NCBI GenBank assembly: GCA_039881145.1
Contig: JAYKKI010000023.1
Location: forward strand, 10,288,001-10,352,000
Origin: Druceiella hillmani
Taxonomy: Eukaryota; Arthropoda; Insecta; Lepidoptera; Hepialidae
Reading direction: 5' to 3'
DNA length: 64,000 nt
In this document: piece by piece, positions 45,901 to 58,578 of the stretch
Layout: the number at the start of each line of letters is the position of its first letter
How positions within the stretch are numbered: the stretch's first letter is position 1
Program-made: the position numbers and the translations under genes
The notes under the pieces: generated by a model
The model's input: the letters and a program-made list of their open reading frames with translations, nothing else
Database searches by the model: none
What the model was told of the DNA's origin: nothing

Positions 45901-48192
45901 TCCATCGCAAACATGTTTGCTTATGTGCTCGTTGACGAGGCATGTCTACTCGGAGATGGGGTGGTTTACCTGATGTATATTTTTTGCCTCGAGTTACTTT
46001 CTATGTTGATGGTAAACAATCATTTCAATGGCAAGACAAATTTTTTTCTTGGAATTTCAATTTAATAAATAGAACAAGCACAATTTTTGATAATCAATTT
46101 TAGCTGATCCAGACCAAGTATTAGACGGAAAACTTTTTCCAACAAATTATGATATTCGTTAATCGTTCCTAAATTAAGTTATCGGGACGGTCAAAGAACA
46201 TAATAATAGGTTTTTCTCAACTGTTCATAATACAATTATAACTTTGGTAATCTCAGGTAAATTGCATAAACGATGGCTTAATAATTATTTTAAAATAAAC
46301 ATAACACATTTGCAATTCCCCAGAATGAATATCTTGAAACTTTATCTTAATCCAGTGTCATTATGTTCGTTTGACCTGGAAGTGAATAAAATAAATTATG
46401 AGTTTTATGTATGACTTTAAAGGCATGAGTTTTACGGTCACTATATATCCATGGGTATATTTTTAAGAGTAAAGAGGGTAAAAATAGATTTTATAATTGT
46501 CTCGAAAAGTATCAATGTTTCCTGAGAAGTATTCAAAATTCAAAATGTCGTTTTGTAATTTTCGCGAATTTCTCGAAAACTATGAAGGCAGAGAAAAAAG
46601 TGGAAGAGACCAACAGTCCTAACTCTTAAAATTTGCTACGAAATAGATCTCTAGCATTTTTATACACTCCTTTCGGTGACGTTAACGTTTGACACATTAG
46701 CATGTGACCAAAAGTTAATAGTTTAGTTTTGACGACAATCTGGCAAACTTTCATTTTAAGGAGTGGAAACCTTATCTAACTCTTTAAATTGGCTAAAAAA
46801 GATCTAAAGCTACAATTTTTATATTCTGAATTTTTCCTTGAAAACTCTTTTCTTGAAATTACAACTTGAAAAAATACTTTTCTTGAAATTACGAAAAAAG
46901 AAATCGTCCCCATTTTTTGAATTCTGAACACTTCTCAGGCTTGTATCCTTGAACAGTACAAGATTTTTATATTTTATGCAAAAAAAATTAAAAAATCCTT
47001 TTTTGGAGAAAACTTTCACAGCCACCACTTTAATCTTTAGCTTTTCCTCAAGTAATGAATAGTTTTTGAGAAAGTCATAAATTTATATTTCCATTCAGAA
47101 CAAAGTCAATTTTTGGGGTCAATGGAATACCAAAATAAAAAATAAAACTAAGTAAATTTATTAAAAAATCGAAAAAATTACTCATGTATGTGTCCGTATC
47201 AAATTAAAATATCCTATATTTTACTTTACATAACCAAATAAAGATGGAATTTACCTATAAACAAAAATGGCATTTTCACGAACTAAATAAACAATTTGAA
47301 AATATGTAGTAATTTCCCATCAGCGTTACATTTATAAAAAGATGAAACTCGTGTTAAAGTCCTCCGAGTCGATCGTAGAAAGTGCACTTTTCCGCCTTTG
47401 TTAGCCACCCCTCTTTCGCGTTCCTCCTTCAAGTTTTATTATAGGGTTGGATTTTTCTTTAGGGAAGCGAAACTTTAAATAGAATCGATAAGTCTCCCCA
47501 AGATCGTTGGGGCGAGTTTTCACTTACACGCGAGCTTTTCAATATATTCGACGCAAAACCTTATTGGTACTTATACGCTACTTGAACACATATATGATTC
47601 TTGTTAACCAAGAGTGAAATAGCTACACATTTTGTCAGTTAGGCAATTTGTGAACTTTAACTAATAAAAATTGTCAAAAAATCATGATTTTAATCGAACC
47701 ATCGATCATGACTTCAATCAAAGAATAATATATCGTGTTTACGTTAGGAAGTGTGAAGATTTAATTAAGTATTATTTTCTTTAAATGCTGCATTTTTTCA
47801 AAGTTGATTTGTATAATTATAATTTATTTTTACTTATTTATCGAATATGACTGAATATACTTATGTTATTCTTCGAAAATAGATCAATTCGAAAAGAAAT
47901 GATAAACCATAAAGAATCAAGTATAACAGAGTTTGCAATACACTAGTGCAGGTAATAATCACAGATATTTCAAACCAGCGAAAATGTGCTTAAAATTTCA
48001 ACGTTAACCTACAATTACGAGATTAAATTGAGGTAGTTTCATAAAAACTTCAAATCCAGTAAACCCGAGACCGCATCTTTACTAGCCCACACAGCATCTA
48101 AGCACAAAGCATTGGTCGTGGAGCGGTAAAAATCCGGTCGTTACACGTAAGACAATTTGCCAGTGTCGAAGCGAAAGCTCATATGTAATTTA
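45901..48192. other. AT-rich non-coding sequence
   Basis: Mild GC rise at 47,350-47,550. The 69-codon minus frame (46,819-47,028) is Lys/Phe-rich and overlaps low-complexity repeats of TTTTCTTGAAATTACAA. No gene. Confidence 0.5.
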
Positions 48193-48865
48193 AAGCGCTT
48201 AAACTATTTTAATTCGTCGTTATATTTCTAACTAATTACCAAAAATTCCTACTCGTAACGTGTTGACTGTTTTATCAGTTCCTCAACTGTATTTTGTCAC
48301 ATCCAGTTAATAATATATACTGTATTGTACTGTATTTTATGCTTAACATTGCTAAAATATTTCACCGCTTTCCAAACCGCTTAAACTATTTTAATTCGTT
48401 GTTATATTTCCAACTAATTACCAAAAATTCCTACTTGTAACGTGTTGACTGTTTTATCAGTTCCCCAACTGTATTTTGTCACATCCAGTTAATAATATAT
48501 ACTGTATTTTATGCTAAACATTGCTAAAATATTTCACCGCTTTCCAAAGCGCTTTAACTATTTTAATTCGTTGTTATATTTCTAACTAATTACCAAAAAA
48601 TCATACTTGTAACGTGTTAACTGTTTTATCAGTTCCCCAACTGTATTTTGTCACATCCATTTAATAATATATACTGTACTAAAAAGTGCACTGAATTCTA
48701 TGCTATACATTGCTAAAATATTTCACCGCTCTCTAAAGAGTTTTAACTATTTTAATTTGTTGTTATATTATACTATCCTCCCATTTTATTACTAACTAAT
48801 AATCAAAAAGTCCTACTTGTAACGTGTTAAATATTTTATCAGTCCCTTTAACTATACCGCATCTT
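48193..48865. repeat. About 178-bp tandem array, 3.7 copies
   Basis: Units begin near 48,195, 48,379, 48,549 and 48,728 with GC(G)CTTTAACTATTTTAATTC. They include TAACGTGTTGACTGTTTTAT and AATAATATATACTGTA. Length differs by indels (184, 170, 179 bp). The last unit is truncated and most diverged. Confidence 0.9.
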
Positions 48866-49079
48866 TAAAGAAATTTACTTTTTTACCTTCTAAACATGTA
48901 AATTAATTTATATACTTTATGTTTTGTAAACACCGCACGTACACATAGGTAGCTAATAGACAAACTACGCAATTGTTACTTATCATTCCGTAATATGATC
49001 CACTTCAACAAAAAAGAAAAGCAATCTCCAGTCGCTTCATTCCAATCTATATCTTTTATAACGCTCTCCGAATTTTACA

Positions 49080-49290
49080 ACGTAACTCCCAAAATAACAA
49101 AGGCGACGTGAGAAATGCCGAATTTTCCAGTCGTATTTCGTTCGCATCGGTTAGGTGCGCAGACCGTCAGCCATCAGGCCGCGATACCGACGATCAATCA
49201 CAAGCGAAAATACAATACTCGACACGAAACAGATCGCTGCGGCGGCAAAACGACGTTCACTTTGCTTTCACAGGCATTATTCATCTGTTT
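49080..49290. other. Moderately GC-rich island
   Basis: Three plus frames are open across it (49,108-49,377, 49,115-49,297, 49,155-49,337), showing that openness here is compositional. No exon is supported. Confidence 0.35.
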
Positions 49291-51040
49291 CAATTGATTT
49301 GTATGCTAATTCGAATAAATTATTCCGACTCTTATAGATTTATTAACGCATTAATAGTTAAGATTCGTATCACTTAAGGCTTTTCTATTATGAAATTGAA
49401 CGGAAGTTTTTCGATTCGCATTACTGATTACACGCTTTTAGTACTTCATTTATAAAAGATATTAAAAATTGTGTAATCTCTGTTCCTTCTAAACTAGCTG
49501 TTATCTGGAATTTCGTTCGTGTGTTCAATATTAGAATTAAATATTATAATACAATGTTAGTCCATTGGTATATCAAGAATTGTTTTGGATTCCTATCAAA
49601 AATAAGGCGAAATAAATGTATTTCATTTTTTGGACTTGGAACTTTGTTAATGAGACGTAATTAATTTTTCAATAAAAAATATTTTTAAAAAACATTTTTC
49701 GAATCTTAGTTACAATTAAACGCTTGGTCAATATAAACAGAAGCTCAACTAGAAAAAGGTTAGAAACATACCTACTATAAACAACTACATCAGCTACTAT
49801 AAATAGAATTTCAGTTTAAAATAGTTAGAGGTTTAGAACCTTCGTTAAAGTCAAAATGAGGAAAAGCGTTCTAATCGATTTAATCGACGTTTAACCGACG
49901 ATTTAATCGACGCTTAACTACTTTTTCAACGTTAACGCAAGGGTTAACGTTGAAATAAAGAATTTCAGGATAAGAAAAGAAACAAATTGATTAATTATAA
50001 TGGTCTTATTGAAAACGGTTTGTTAAACAAATTTAACAACTCCTGTACATAGGTATTCTTTCCGTAGGTCATAAGTAGTGTTTGTATATGATAAAGTACC
50101 CTTGACCAAGTTAAATTTAAATTATATCTTATAGTTTAACTTTAAAATAAACCACTGTGACATTCTTAAGGCCGCGGTAATAATTGAATTTCAAATTCCG
50201 ATATTCGATTCATAAAAAAATATTTTAATCTAAACTTCAAGCATCATATTAGTGAAAGCATTCATATCGGTTAAGTTGTTTTTGCACGCTGCTCTAACAA
50301 ATTAACATACCAACAAACGATCTAAATAATTGTTTTGATTTCTATTTAGTCTCGTTCTTGACACAAGATTTCCAAAAATATTGAATGTGCAGTCACTATC
50401 CCCTCCTCCAAGGAAGAAAGATACTGGATTTAAGAAATTATAAAAAAAGTAATAACGACGAAACGTTTATCGGAATGTATCAAGTAGAATTAACTTGGTG
50501 TCGAACACAAATTTCCACCCTTATCTCTATTTGCGGCCTCAAACTTTATATCATCATATTTTTGCGGCTAAAAACACAGCATCTAAAATTTTGAAAGCGT
50601 TCTAATTATTATTACGGTTCATTAAAGTTACAACTATGCCCACGACTTGAGAATAACTTACCGAAATAGTATAATAATACATTTCAATTATCTAAACAAA
50701 GTGTAATGTTCTACGGACGATTGATTAAACGATACACGTTATTCTACAGACGATAAAACATTGCCATATAATTAATTTTAATCTCGAGATATGTAACGAT
50801 CTAGAAAATCATGTCATAGAAACTATTTCAACAAAATGTGAACTGAATATATTTTTCTCGACCTTGAAGTCAATTTAGGCCCAAGAAAAATATATTCCTC
50901 TTAATAACATAATTATTTTTATGTAGTTAAATATTCGCGAGCATTTTAATTAAGAAGAAGGTATATTTTTCTATAAAAATAGTAAGGAATAATAATAGTT
51001 ATAACGAAGATGCGATACTTTAAATTTCTACTAACTGAAT
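49291..51040. other. AT-rich non-coding sequence
   Basis: Contains ATTTAATCGACG repeats at 49,878-49,915 and the hairpin at 49,924-49,955. A 30-nt minus-strand segment at 50,662-50,691 has good splice-like ends (see findings). The open frame at 50,385-50,594 is unsupported. Confidence 0.45.
49924..49955. other. 13-bp perfect hairpin
   Basis: TTTCAACGTTAAC and GTTAACGTTGAAA are exact complements separated by GCAAGG. Each arm contains a GTTAAC palindrome. Function unknown. Confidence 0.7.
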
Positions 51041-51900
51041 TTCAAAAAATCCTAAACGAATGAAAGTAATAAAACGACTCCATTAAAACGGTGACGCAAA
51101 CACGATACTTCAAAAGCGCTATTAAATCATTCAGCGGGCGATAACGCAACGTTAATGCAGACAGAGCGAGAGCGATATACCCCCAAATAACACAAGAATC
51201 AAATTCGAACGGGCGGAAATTACTTCTCATTATTACATTTTCGACATCAGAGATATAATGTCAAAACGCGCCCATACAAAATCAAACGAGTAAAAGCTAA
51301 AAAAGGAAGAAAAGTCCTTTGCAAAAACAATATCAACATTCCCGCCCGCTCGGAAACAGTCGTCGTATTTACAAATTGTTAGCAAGTTTATCCGCCCGTA
51401 ACAAAAGGAAGAAAAAAGGAATCGAGCAATGGATAATATGAAAACGAATTAAATAAAAATAAAGTAAAACAAAAGAGAGGGAAAAAGTAGTAGGCGGCGG
51501 GAGCGGAAAGGGAGAGAGTCAAAGTGGAGCGCCGAGCGAAACACCGAAAGTAATGAAAGGCGAGGCGAGAGGGACAATAATAAAATTTCAACGAGCGAGC
51601 GGCGGCCGGAGGAAATGGGATGTCGCCGCGTAATGGCCGCCGGCACGGGGTGAAAACGACGGGGCCGAATTAACCGCAAGAGGAAAATGAACCGTGGAAA
51701 GCGTCCCGGGGCCGGATAAATTAGTTATTCTTTGTACGTATGCTAAATGACAAATGGCCGACGTAAACTAATTGAAAAACTTTACATATAGCCCCAGTTC
51801 GGAGCGAACCGTCAACTCGTAATTGTGTGTTATTTGAAAGCCACCGAGTAGCCCTTTTTCACGCTGAGGTAAACGCGCGGCGAGTTTCTTTTTTGTTTAA
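51041..51900. other. Purine-rich GC island
   Basis: From about 51,300 to 51,700 the plus strand is strongly purine-biased (GGGAGCGGAAAGGGAGAGAG; GGCGAGGCGAGAGGGACAAT) and then CpG-rich. The pyrimidine-rich minus frames (Ser/Leu/Phe-rich) reflect this bias, not coding. Possible regulatory or triplex-forming tract. Confidence 0.4.
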
Positions 51901-53805
51901 CTTTATACATTAAACGCGATGCTTATCGGACTGGTAAGAGTCATAAATAAAATTACACCCCTAAGTCGCTAAAGGGAATATTATCGTTGCCACAGAAGCT
52001 CTACCCCCGTTCATAAAGTGAATTATAGCCTGTTGCCGTCATATTTATTACCGTATTACCATGGATATGGCAAGTCGAAAAAAGACCGAATGCCAATATG
52101 TTTATATTTACATATAAAAAAATTGCTGCAAATTATGGTTAGATGTCAATTAATGAATAGCTGTATAAATAGAAGCAAAGGAATATGTATTATAATTTTT
52201 AAGTCTATATACCTTGAATATATAAATACCTATAGAGAACCTTTTAAAAGCATTATGTTCGGATCCAAAGTACCCATTAAATCTATTGAAACCACTAACG
52301 ATTTGCTTCATCACCGACTTACGTCAAAAAGAGATGGAAATTTAATATAAAATATTATAACTATTGCATTTTAAGAAAGTCACGCAATAAGTTCAAGATC
52401 CTCTGCTAGGCGTAATAAAATAACTTTATGCTAAATCATGCGGAACAAATTCGAACGCTTATCCATAATAAAGCTGGTCTTGGCATCTTGCCCAATAATA
52501 TCCTTATTGAACTAATAATTCACTTTTACCGTAAATAAGACGAATATATGAAAATGTGGAAGATGGAAAAATAAGTATAATAGTAGATAAAATATTAATA
52601 TAGTCACCATTAATTAGGTTCAATAAATGATCGTGTATACAAAAATAAAACTTAAATCATCAACATTGATACCCGAGCTTTATGCAAATAGAGGAAATGA
52701 AACGTCCGCAAACAGCTAATTGATTTCACGCGCGACATCACAAATCCATTAAAAGAATAGGCACTTTTTGCATACGATTTAAATTAAAATTGAATACGAT
52801 GCACTTGATGGCCGTCGAATGTCGCTTTAAAACGGAAAACAAAATCCGCGAGTTCAGAAAATCCAGTCGACAATCGTCAATTCCATTAATCTCTAAAGCG
52901 GATGCGAATAAAATAATTTAAACTGGCAAATGATACAAAGTATAAATAAATAATGGGTGTATTAACAAGTCAAAGATTATCAAGCTCCATAAATATAAAA
53001 TATATACAAATAGAATGTTCCGTTGACGAGAAAAACAGTCGTAAATAGTAATGCGTAAATTTTAAAATTATATAAAGGTCGATTCAAGCTTTTTCGGTTA
53101 CCGTTATAAGTACTGTGGCTTACAATAGTCACACTTACGTTCAATAATATTTAAGTTTAATAGCTCATGCACACTGAAGAAAACTAGGTAATATACTATC
53201 CTGTAAATACGAACTTAACCCAGCATCATTAATCCGTACAAAAGCGGAACAATACAATTTCTTGCACATTAATACACAAACACAATAAATGCAAAAGCTT
53301 TCAATTTGATTGAAAGCTCATAAACTGACGGCGTATAAAATTCCGTTTATGATTATTCGACTTAAGGAGGCCGTACCATAAAGCAAAATACTAAAGCCAG
53401 CCCGAGCACAACTCTAGGCATCAATAAATACGCCGTTATCGTCAAATTTTATTAAGACAGTAATCATTGAACATACTGTCTGCTACCAATCGTATACATG
53501 AATATAAATATCGAGATTTTACGAGAATTCCAATAAGAGCGTTAGTCTTCGCCGCGGGCGGCGTCATTACGCCCGAGTGCGGAAAGCAACTATAATTTAC
53601 AATATTATATTAAAGCATAGACATAGTAATAGCTCGTAGCAAAAGGAAAACTTAACTCGTGCAGGCGAGGCTTAATTTGCAGTTATTTCTTTCCGAGTGA
53701 GGAAGGACAAAGAAAGGACAGTCATAAATACATTTTGTGGTAAAAATATGAACGAGAATTAACATCACTTTGCACTAAAAATAAATTAACCCATAAATCA
53801 ACTTC
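51901..53805. other. AT-rich non-coding sequence
   Basis: A 110-codon plus frame (52,018-52,350) is Ile/Leu/Tyr/Lys-rich, has no recognisable domain and no splice sites, and is most likely chance. A minor CpG patch lies at 53,548-53,580. Confidence 0.45.
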
Positions 53806-53853
53806 TTTCTGCTTTTTTATAAATAAAATATTTTTATTATAAAAAAGCAGAAA
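53806..53853. other. 17-bp perfect hairpin (longer with one bulge)
   Basis: TTTCTGCTTTTTTATAA (53,806-53,822) and TTATAAAAAAGCAGAAA (53,837-53,853) are exact complements across a 14-nt AT loop. The loop can extend the stem with a single bulge. Could be a small foldback element or a short hairpin transcript. Confidence 0.7.
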
Positions 53854-55126
53854 AAATGATTGCTGTATTTTCTATACATTTCCAGAATCTCAATAGACTT
53901 AGGCCACTGAGATTAGCAATTACGGAGGCGAGTGGAGGGGGTCATGACATTGGGAAGAACATGTTATTTTCAGGCAATAACCTGTTCTTAAAAGGCGTCA
54001 CTGAACAGAAACCGAAAAATACGTTGAGAGACTTTTTGTGCGATGTTTAATAGTCAATAGATGTGAAATGTCAGCACTATTTTCAACTGCACTTATTCTA
54101 CTAAATTTGACAATTTTATACAACTTACCATAATTTATTACTTAGGTATCGGGATAGTTTATCCAAAATTTTGTTAATATTCATTGATTGAAATTATCGT
54201 ACGCAATATCTCCTTCAAAATGATTTACATAGACGTGATATCTATAACCAATAAACCGTTTCTTAATCTCCCACTTTATTAACGCTAGTTTTTTTTGGAT
54301 GATTTTAATTGGATGTAATTAAACTTTGCCTTTGATCGTACCTCTAATTTAACAAATTTCCAATGGCGTAGTTCTGTGGTGGGCTGATAAAACGATTAGG
54401 TCTAGTTTAAAAGGCGAAATGTGCGAAAGATGTACACTTATAAAGTGTTAATACCATTCTAACTGGTTCCACTGGTCATACGTTTTAGGATTTCAGACGA
54501 TCAATACACAATAACTAAAGTCACAAAATAACCTGTCAACATTATTATTAAGAATTTTTGGCTATCATCTAAACGATTTTGAATTTAGTACCATTTACAT
54601 GATAGAACGATTAGAAAATAAATTAAACATTTATACAGCATAAAAGCCTTGCCGTATAATAAACAAAGGCTTCATTCCACGCGGGCATTCCTCGTGCTCG
54701 CACTGGCGAAAATATTACGACGTTAACAAGTTATATTTATCGCATAATTAACGAAGTTTACCAATTTGCGCATATTCATTGTTTTACGGAGTTCTTGTTG
54801 TTAGCTCATTCTAACATGAACTTTTCCGTTCGAAGTTTAGGCTTTCTCGATATGTTAACAAATTCGATCAGCCAGGTACTTACGTAAGAATTACACGTTA
54901 AGGACGCGAGCGAGACTACGACCGAGAGACTTCGCGCGATTTAGGTCGGCGAAACTTTTCCAAGACAATATAATGACATGTAGGATTACGTTTAGGATTT
55001 ACTGAGACGCTACGACAGTAGGTTAATATAAAAATGACTGAAGCTACCGTATTTTTATTTGTGGGCGAGTTATTCGATGACTACCGAACCTATCGACAAT
55101 TTTACTATTACTATATTTGTTACTCA
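53854..55126. other. Non-coding sequence
   Basis: A mild GC rise with CpGs lies at 54,670-54,720 and 54,895-54,960. No gene. Confidence 0.5.
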
Positions 55127-55138
55127 ATATATATATAC

Positions 55139-55181
<43 letters not shown>
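55127..55181. repeat. (TA)n microsatellite
   Basis: Nearly uninterrupted TA repeats. Confidence 0.95.
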
Positions 55182-55183
<2 letters not shown>

Positions 55184-55806
55184 CAATAATATATATTACA
55201 TAAGGATTAAAATATGTACAATAATCTTATATATGTGAAGTGTACGATGGTGTAAATATAGTGGATCAATAATATCTAGAAGTATGTCGATAATCTTTGA
55301 GAAGACTTTGTTAAATCAAATAAATTGAAAAAAGTAATTTATTTTATAACGATCAAAATAATTTCAAAATTAAAAGTTAAAATATTTTAAAAAAATATTT
55401 TATTCGAAGTATTCGTTTATTGCATCTCGTTTATAAGAGTTTCATAAATATTTTAAATAGTTAATGTAACATAATTATAAAAATTACATTTTTATAATTA
55501 TTTACCATATTATAAATTATTTCATAAGTTAAAATAAATTATAAATATTTAATTGGATAATCTTTACAAAATATATTAAACAAATTATTTCATTTAAATT
55601 CAATCTAATAAATTATTAACAATTTAATAAATTTTAAAAAGTTATTAATATTAATTATATTATACTTAATTTAAATTAAGTTTTCAATTTAATATTGTAT
55701 CTTACAAGTTATTCGATAAAATATTTGAGTATTGGTTTTTATTATTATGATTTTATTCCAATTTTAAACGTACTATTGATAATAGAATCATGAATGTAAC
55801 TTAAAT
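55182..55806. other. Extremely AT-rich segment
   Basis: From 55,320 to 55,720 there are almost no G or C bases (TTAATATTAATTATATTATA type). It lies between two (TA)n tracts. No gene. Confidence 0.8.
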
Positions 55807-55807
55807 A

Positions 55808-55877
<70 letters not shown>
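55807..55877. repeat. (TA)n microsatellite
   Basis: About 35 TA units with one ACA interruption. Confidence 0.95.
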
Positions 55878-55881
<4 letters not shown>

Positions 55882-56514
55882 CATAATCAAATTATAAGGT
55901 TCCTAGTTTGCTAAGATACTCTAAATTTATGTCAGTACAAAATTGCATTTAACAACACTAAGCCCGTTTAAACTTCATCAGATAAAAAGATTTAACACTA
56001 ATGTAAATGTCAAATAAACATCTTTATACAAAAACTCAATAAACTATGATATTTTAACGTATACCTTTTACTTTATACGTAACTAGGCATGATATTCTGT
56101 AAATTGTCATATATTTATATGAAAGTCATTTCTCTGCGCGTTTTGAAAATATGTACGAAAAGTATGGTTTCAATTTTTTACAAATTAGCTATGAAATCTG
56201 CATTTACCTGGATTATCTGGATGTGCAGTACCACAATCAAGAACAGGACATGTTAACACTGTTCTAAACACAATTTTTTTATATAATAACGAAAAAATTA
56301 ACAATTGCCAAAAACAGTGAACGCAATTTCTCTCTTGCGTTGAAAAAAACGATTCCAACCGTTTTTATTTCGCTGTCTCTTTTTAACGCAATTATAAATC
56401 ATCGCGCTCTCTCTCACATTTGTTCGTCTATCTAGTATAATAAGTCTTTGGTTTATCCTCAATCTTTGTCAAGTGTTTTTTGGGCAATATTGGATAGTCT
56501 TGTAACCTTTGTAG
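55878..56514. other. AT-rich non-coding sequence
   Basis: Nothing recognised. Confidence 0.5.
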
Positions 56515-56582
56515 CTTTGTGTGTGGGTGTATGTGTGCGTTCGTGCATGTGTGTGTATGTGCCTGCGTGTGTGTGTGTATTT
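56515..56582. repeat. Imperfect (GT)n microsatellite
   Basis: TTTGTGTGTGGGTGTATGTG and similar for about 65 bp. The minus-strand frame reading HTHTQAHTHT is an artefact. Confidence 0.95.
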
Positions 56583-56740
56583 TTTTATACATTTCATTAA
56601 AATCAAAACGATCTAATCTATTCTGTTGACGCAAACCTATCGTTGCGAAATATATGTATAAGGAGATCAATATCGTTAGAGAATATTTATTTAAGCTATT
56701 TAATCAAAAGATACTAAAAATAATGCAAAAGCGAAAGTGT

Positions 56741-56872
56741 AACTAAAACTGGTTGAACTGGTGAAGTGTATTAACTAAACTGTTGAACTGGTGAAGTGTA
56801 TTACAAAATCGTTATTCTTGGTGAACTTGGTGAAGTGTAAACTGGTGAAGTGTATTATAAAATCGTTATTGA
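56741..56872. repeat. Short irregular tandem repeat
   Basis: AACTGGTGAAGTGTATTA and variants (TGAACTTGGTGAAGTGTAAA) recur about five times. A longer TTACAAAATCGTTATT block recurs twice. Confidence 0.8.
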
Positions 56873-57100
56873 AATTAAAATTGTATATAATAATTGACAA
56901 AGTTATTTTATTTACTTATTTTACCTTATTCTAAATTATTCATAAACAACCTTCAGTGTTATTGAACGCACGTTTAGGTATTGTTTCTCTCTCAGTCCCT
57001 CAGTCATATTTACTGCGTTAAATTCGTTCGAAAATCAATTTATATCGGCGAATTGTAAAACGTAAAAGGGCAACGTTTGTTGAAAAAAGTAGTGAAGCGA

Positions 57101-57400
57101 ATTTCGACCAATATGCGCCCTATAAAGTAATAAGACGAAAGATGAAAGCGAGCAATACGAAACGGGGGGAAAGAAGAGCGAGGGTCCCGCCTACAATGAC
57201 GCAAAAATCCCCCGGGAGGTTACGCGTGCACATAAAAATTGCCCAATGTGGTTTGCTTCAGTGCGATAAGGTCTAGGGTCAGATTCGAGTTACGAGCTCA
57301 CTGCAACGTAATTTGAATCGATTCCTCGAGTTGACCTTCCAATGCGTGTAATTTGAATTTTACAACGACGCCAACGAAAAGGGTGCGAAGGTGAATAAAA
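57101..57400. other. GC-rich island
   Basis: CpG-rich from 57,110 to 57,240 (CGAAACGGGGGGAAAGAAGA; CCCCCGGGAGG), trailing into GTAATTTGAATCG motifs. No exon. Confidence 0.35.
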
Positions 57401-58019
57401 AATAAGGATAAGGCCAATAAAAAATAAGGCTTTTGTGCTTTATACAAATACAGTACAGTGACAGTCATAATTTATGTGAAAAAAAAACGAAAAGCAACGA
57501 GAGTACATCTAGTACATATAAATGACATGTGACCTCAAGTCACAGCAGAAGTGTAAAAGCCGAAATAAAACTACATTTGTAGGCAACATTGAAAGTCTCA
57601 CTATTATGTAGGTAAAATGCATAAGAAATAAAGTTTGATAAAGAATGATATGACCTCGGGTTAAATACATTGTAATAACTCTATTCAAAACAAACTTAAA
57701 AAATGATGGGTAGGGTGTATGGTAAGGAAAAATATGTACAGAGAAAATAAGCCTATTCCAATAATGAATAGATGCATTTTAAGATTGTGACATTTAAAAA
57801 GAATAAACCGAAAGAGACTTCTCGAAGTTTATATATATAGTTTAAGGCAATAAGTATATTTCTTTAAAATCCCATTAGTAATATCTTCGTCTCAGATTAT
57901 TGCATTTAATACTCCATATTTCTTATATGAATAGTTAAAACCATTTTGACACAAATCTAAAAATAGCACATTTATCGTAATGAATAAAAAATAACTGATC
58001 GTTTGCGGCAATCAAACTA
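57401..58019. other. AT-rich non-coding sequence
   Basis: Nothing recognised. Confidence 0.5.
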
Positions 58020-58515
58020 GATAGACGCGAAGATAATAAACGTATATTCGAGTACCGCATAAATAGCTGCATCATTACAACTCGTCATTACAACTTAAAT
58101 AAACGTGCAACTAGCGACGATTATTTACGGGCAATTTTACCTTAATATGTTCTAAATCGAACAAAACACCGCTCGACGACAAGCAAAAACTCTAAAACCC
58201 AGCTTATCGAAAAGACTTATCGATAAGCGTTCACAATGGTCCCCCACCGCCAAACGCTGCGCGGCGGCGAGCGTGCGAGAGATCGAAAACATTTTAATAG
58301 CTTAACGCTTCATTTGCGCCCCGGGCGTGGGAACGGCGGAGTCCATTTGGGACACGAATTACGGACGGTCGCCGCAATCCACCGCAGCATAATTAACGCT
58401 GCGAGCAAGTGCATCGGCTGCATTCGGTCGACATCGTAACGCAATCATTCCGCTGGCGCGGACGCACTCCACTCGGTGCGCTCGCTGCGGTCACACTAAT
58501 TGCGCGATAAGTTAC
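58020..58515. other. GC-rich CpG island
   Basis: Dense CpG at 58,250-58,490, preceded by a TTATCGA/TCGATAA inverted repeat at 58,203-58,227. Contains GCATAATTAACGCTGCGAGC. Open frames by composition only. It abuts the candidate exon at 58,516-58,578. Confidence 0.4.
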
Positions 58516-58578
58516 CTGCGGATATTTGGACCAATTCCTACTCGAATTGCAAAGTTTAAGTTCGCCGTGTATAGTGGA
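58516..58578 (-). CDS. Candidate upstream exon of the minus-strand gene (weak)
   Basis: On the minus strand an acceptor (AATTTTCTTGTTAAG) and a donor (CAG|GTAACTTA) bracket 63 nt. These read in phase 0 as STIHGELKLC, then NSSRNWSKYPQ. Length and phase match the supported exons, so it would join in frame to the 120-nt exon at 44.4 kb after an intron of about 14 kb. The acceptor ends AAG rather than the preferred CAG, and composition is not distinctive. No domain is recognised. Confidence 0.3.

Noticed and set aside
52018..52350. 110-codon plus-strand open frame
   Set aside because: AT-driven Ile/Leu/Tyr/Lys composition, no domain, no splice sites, no initiation context.
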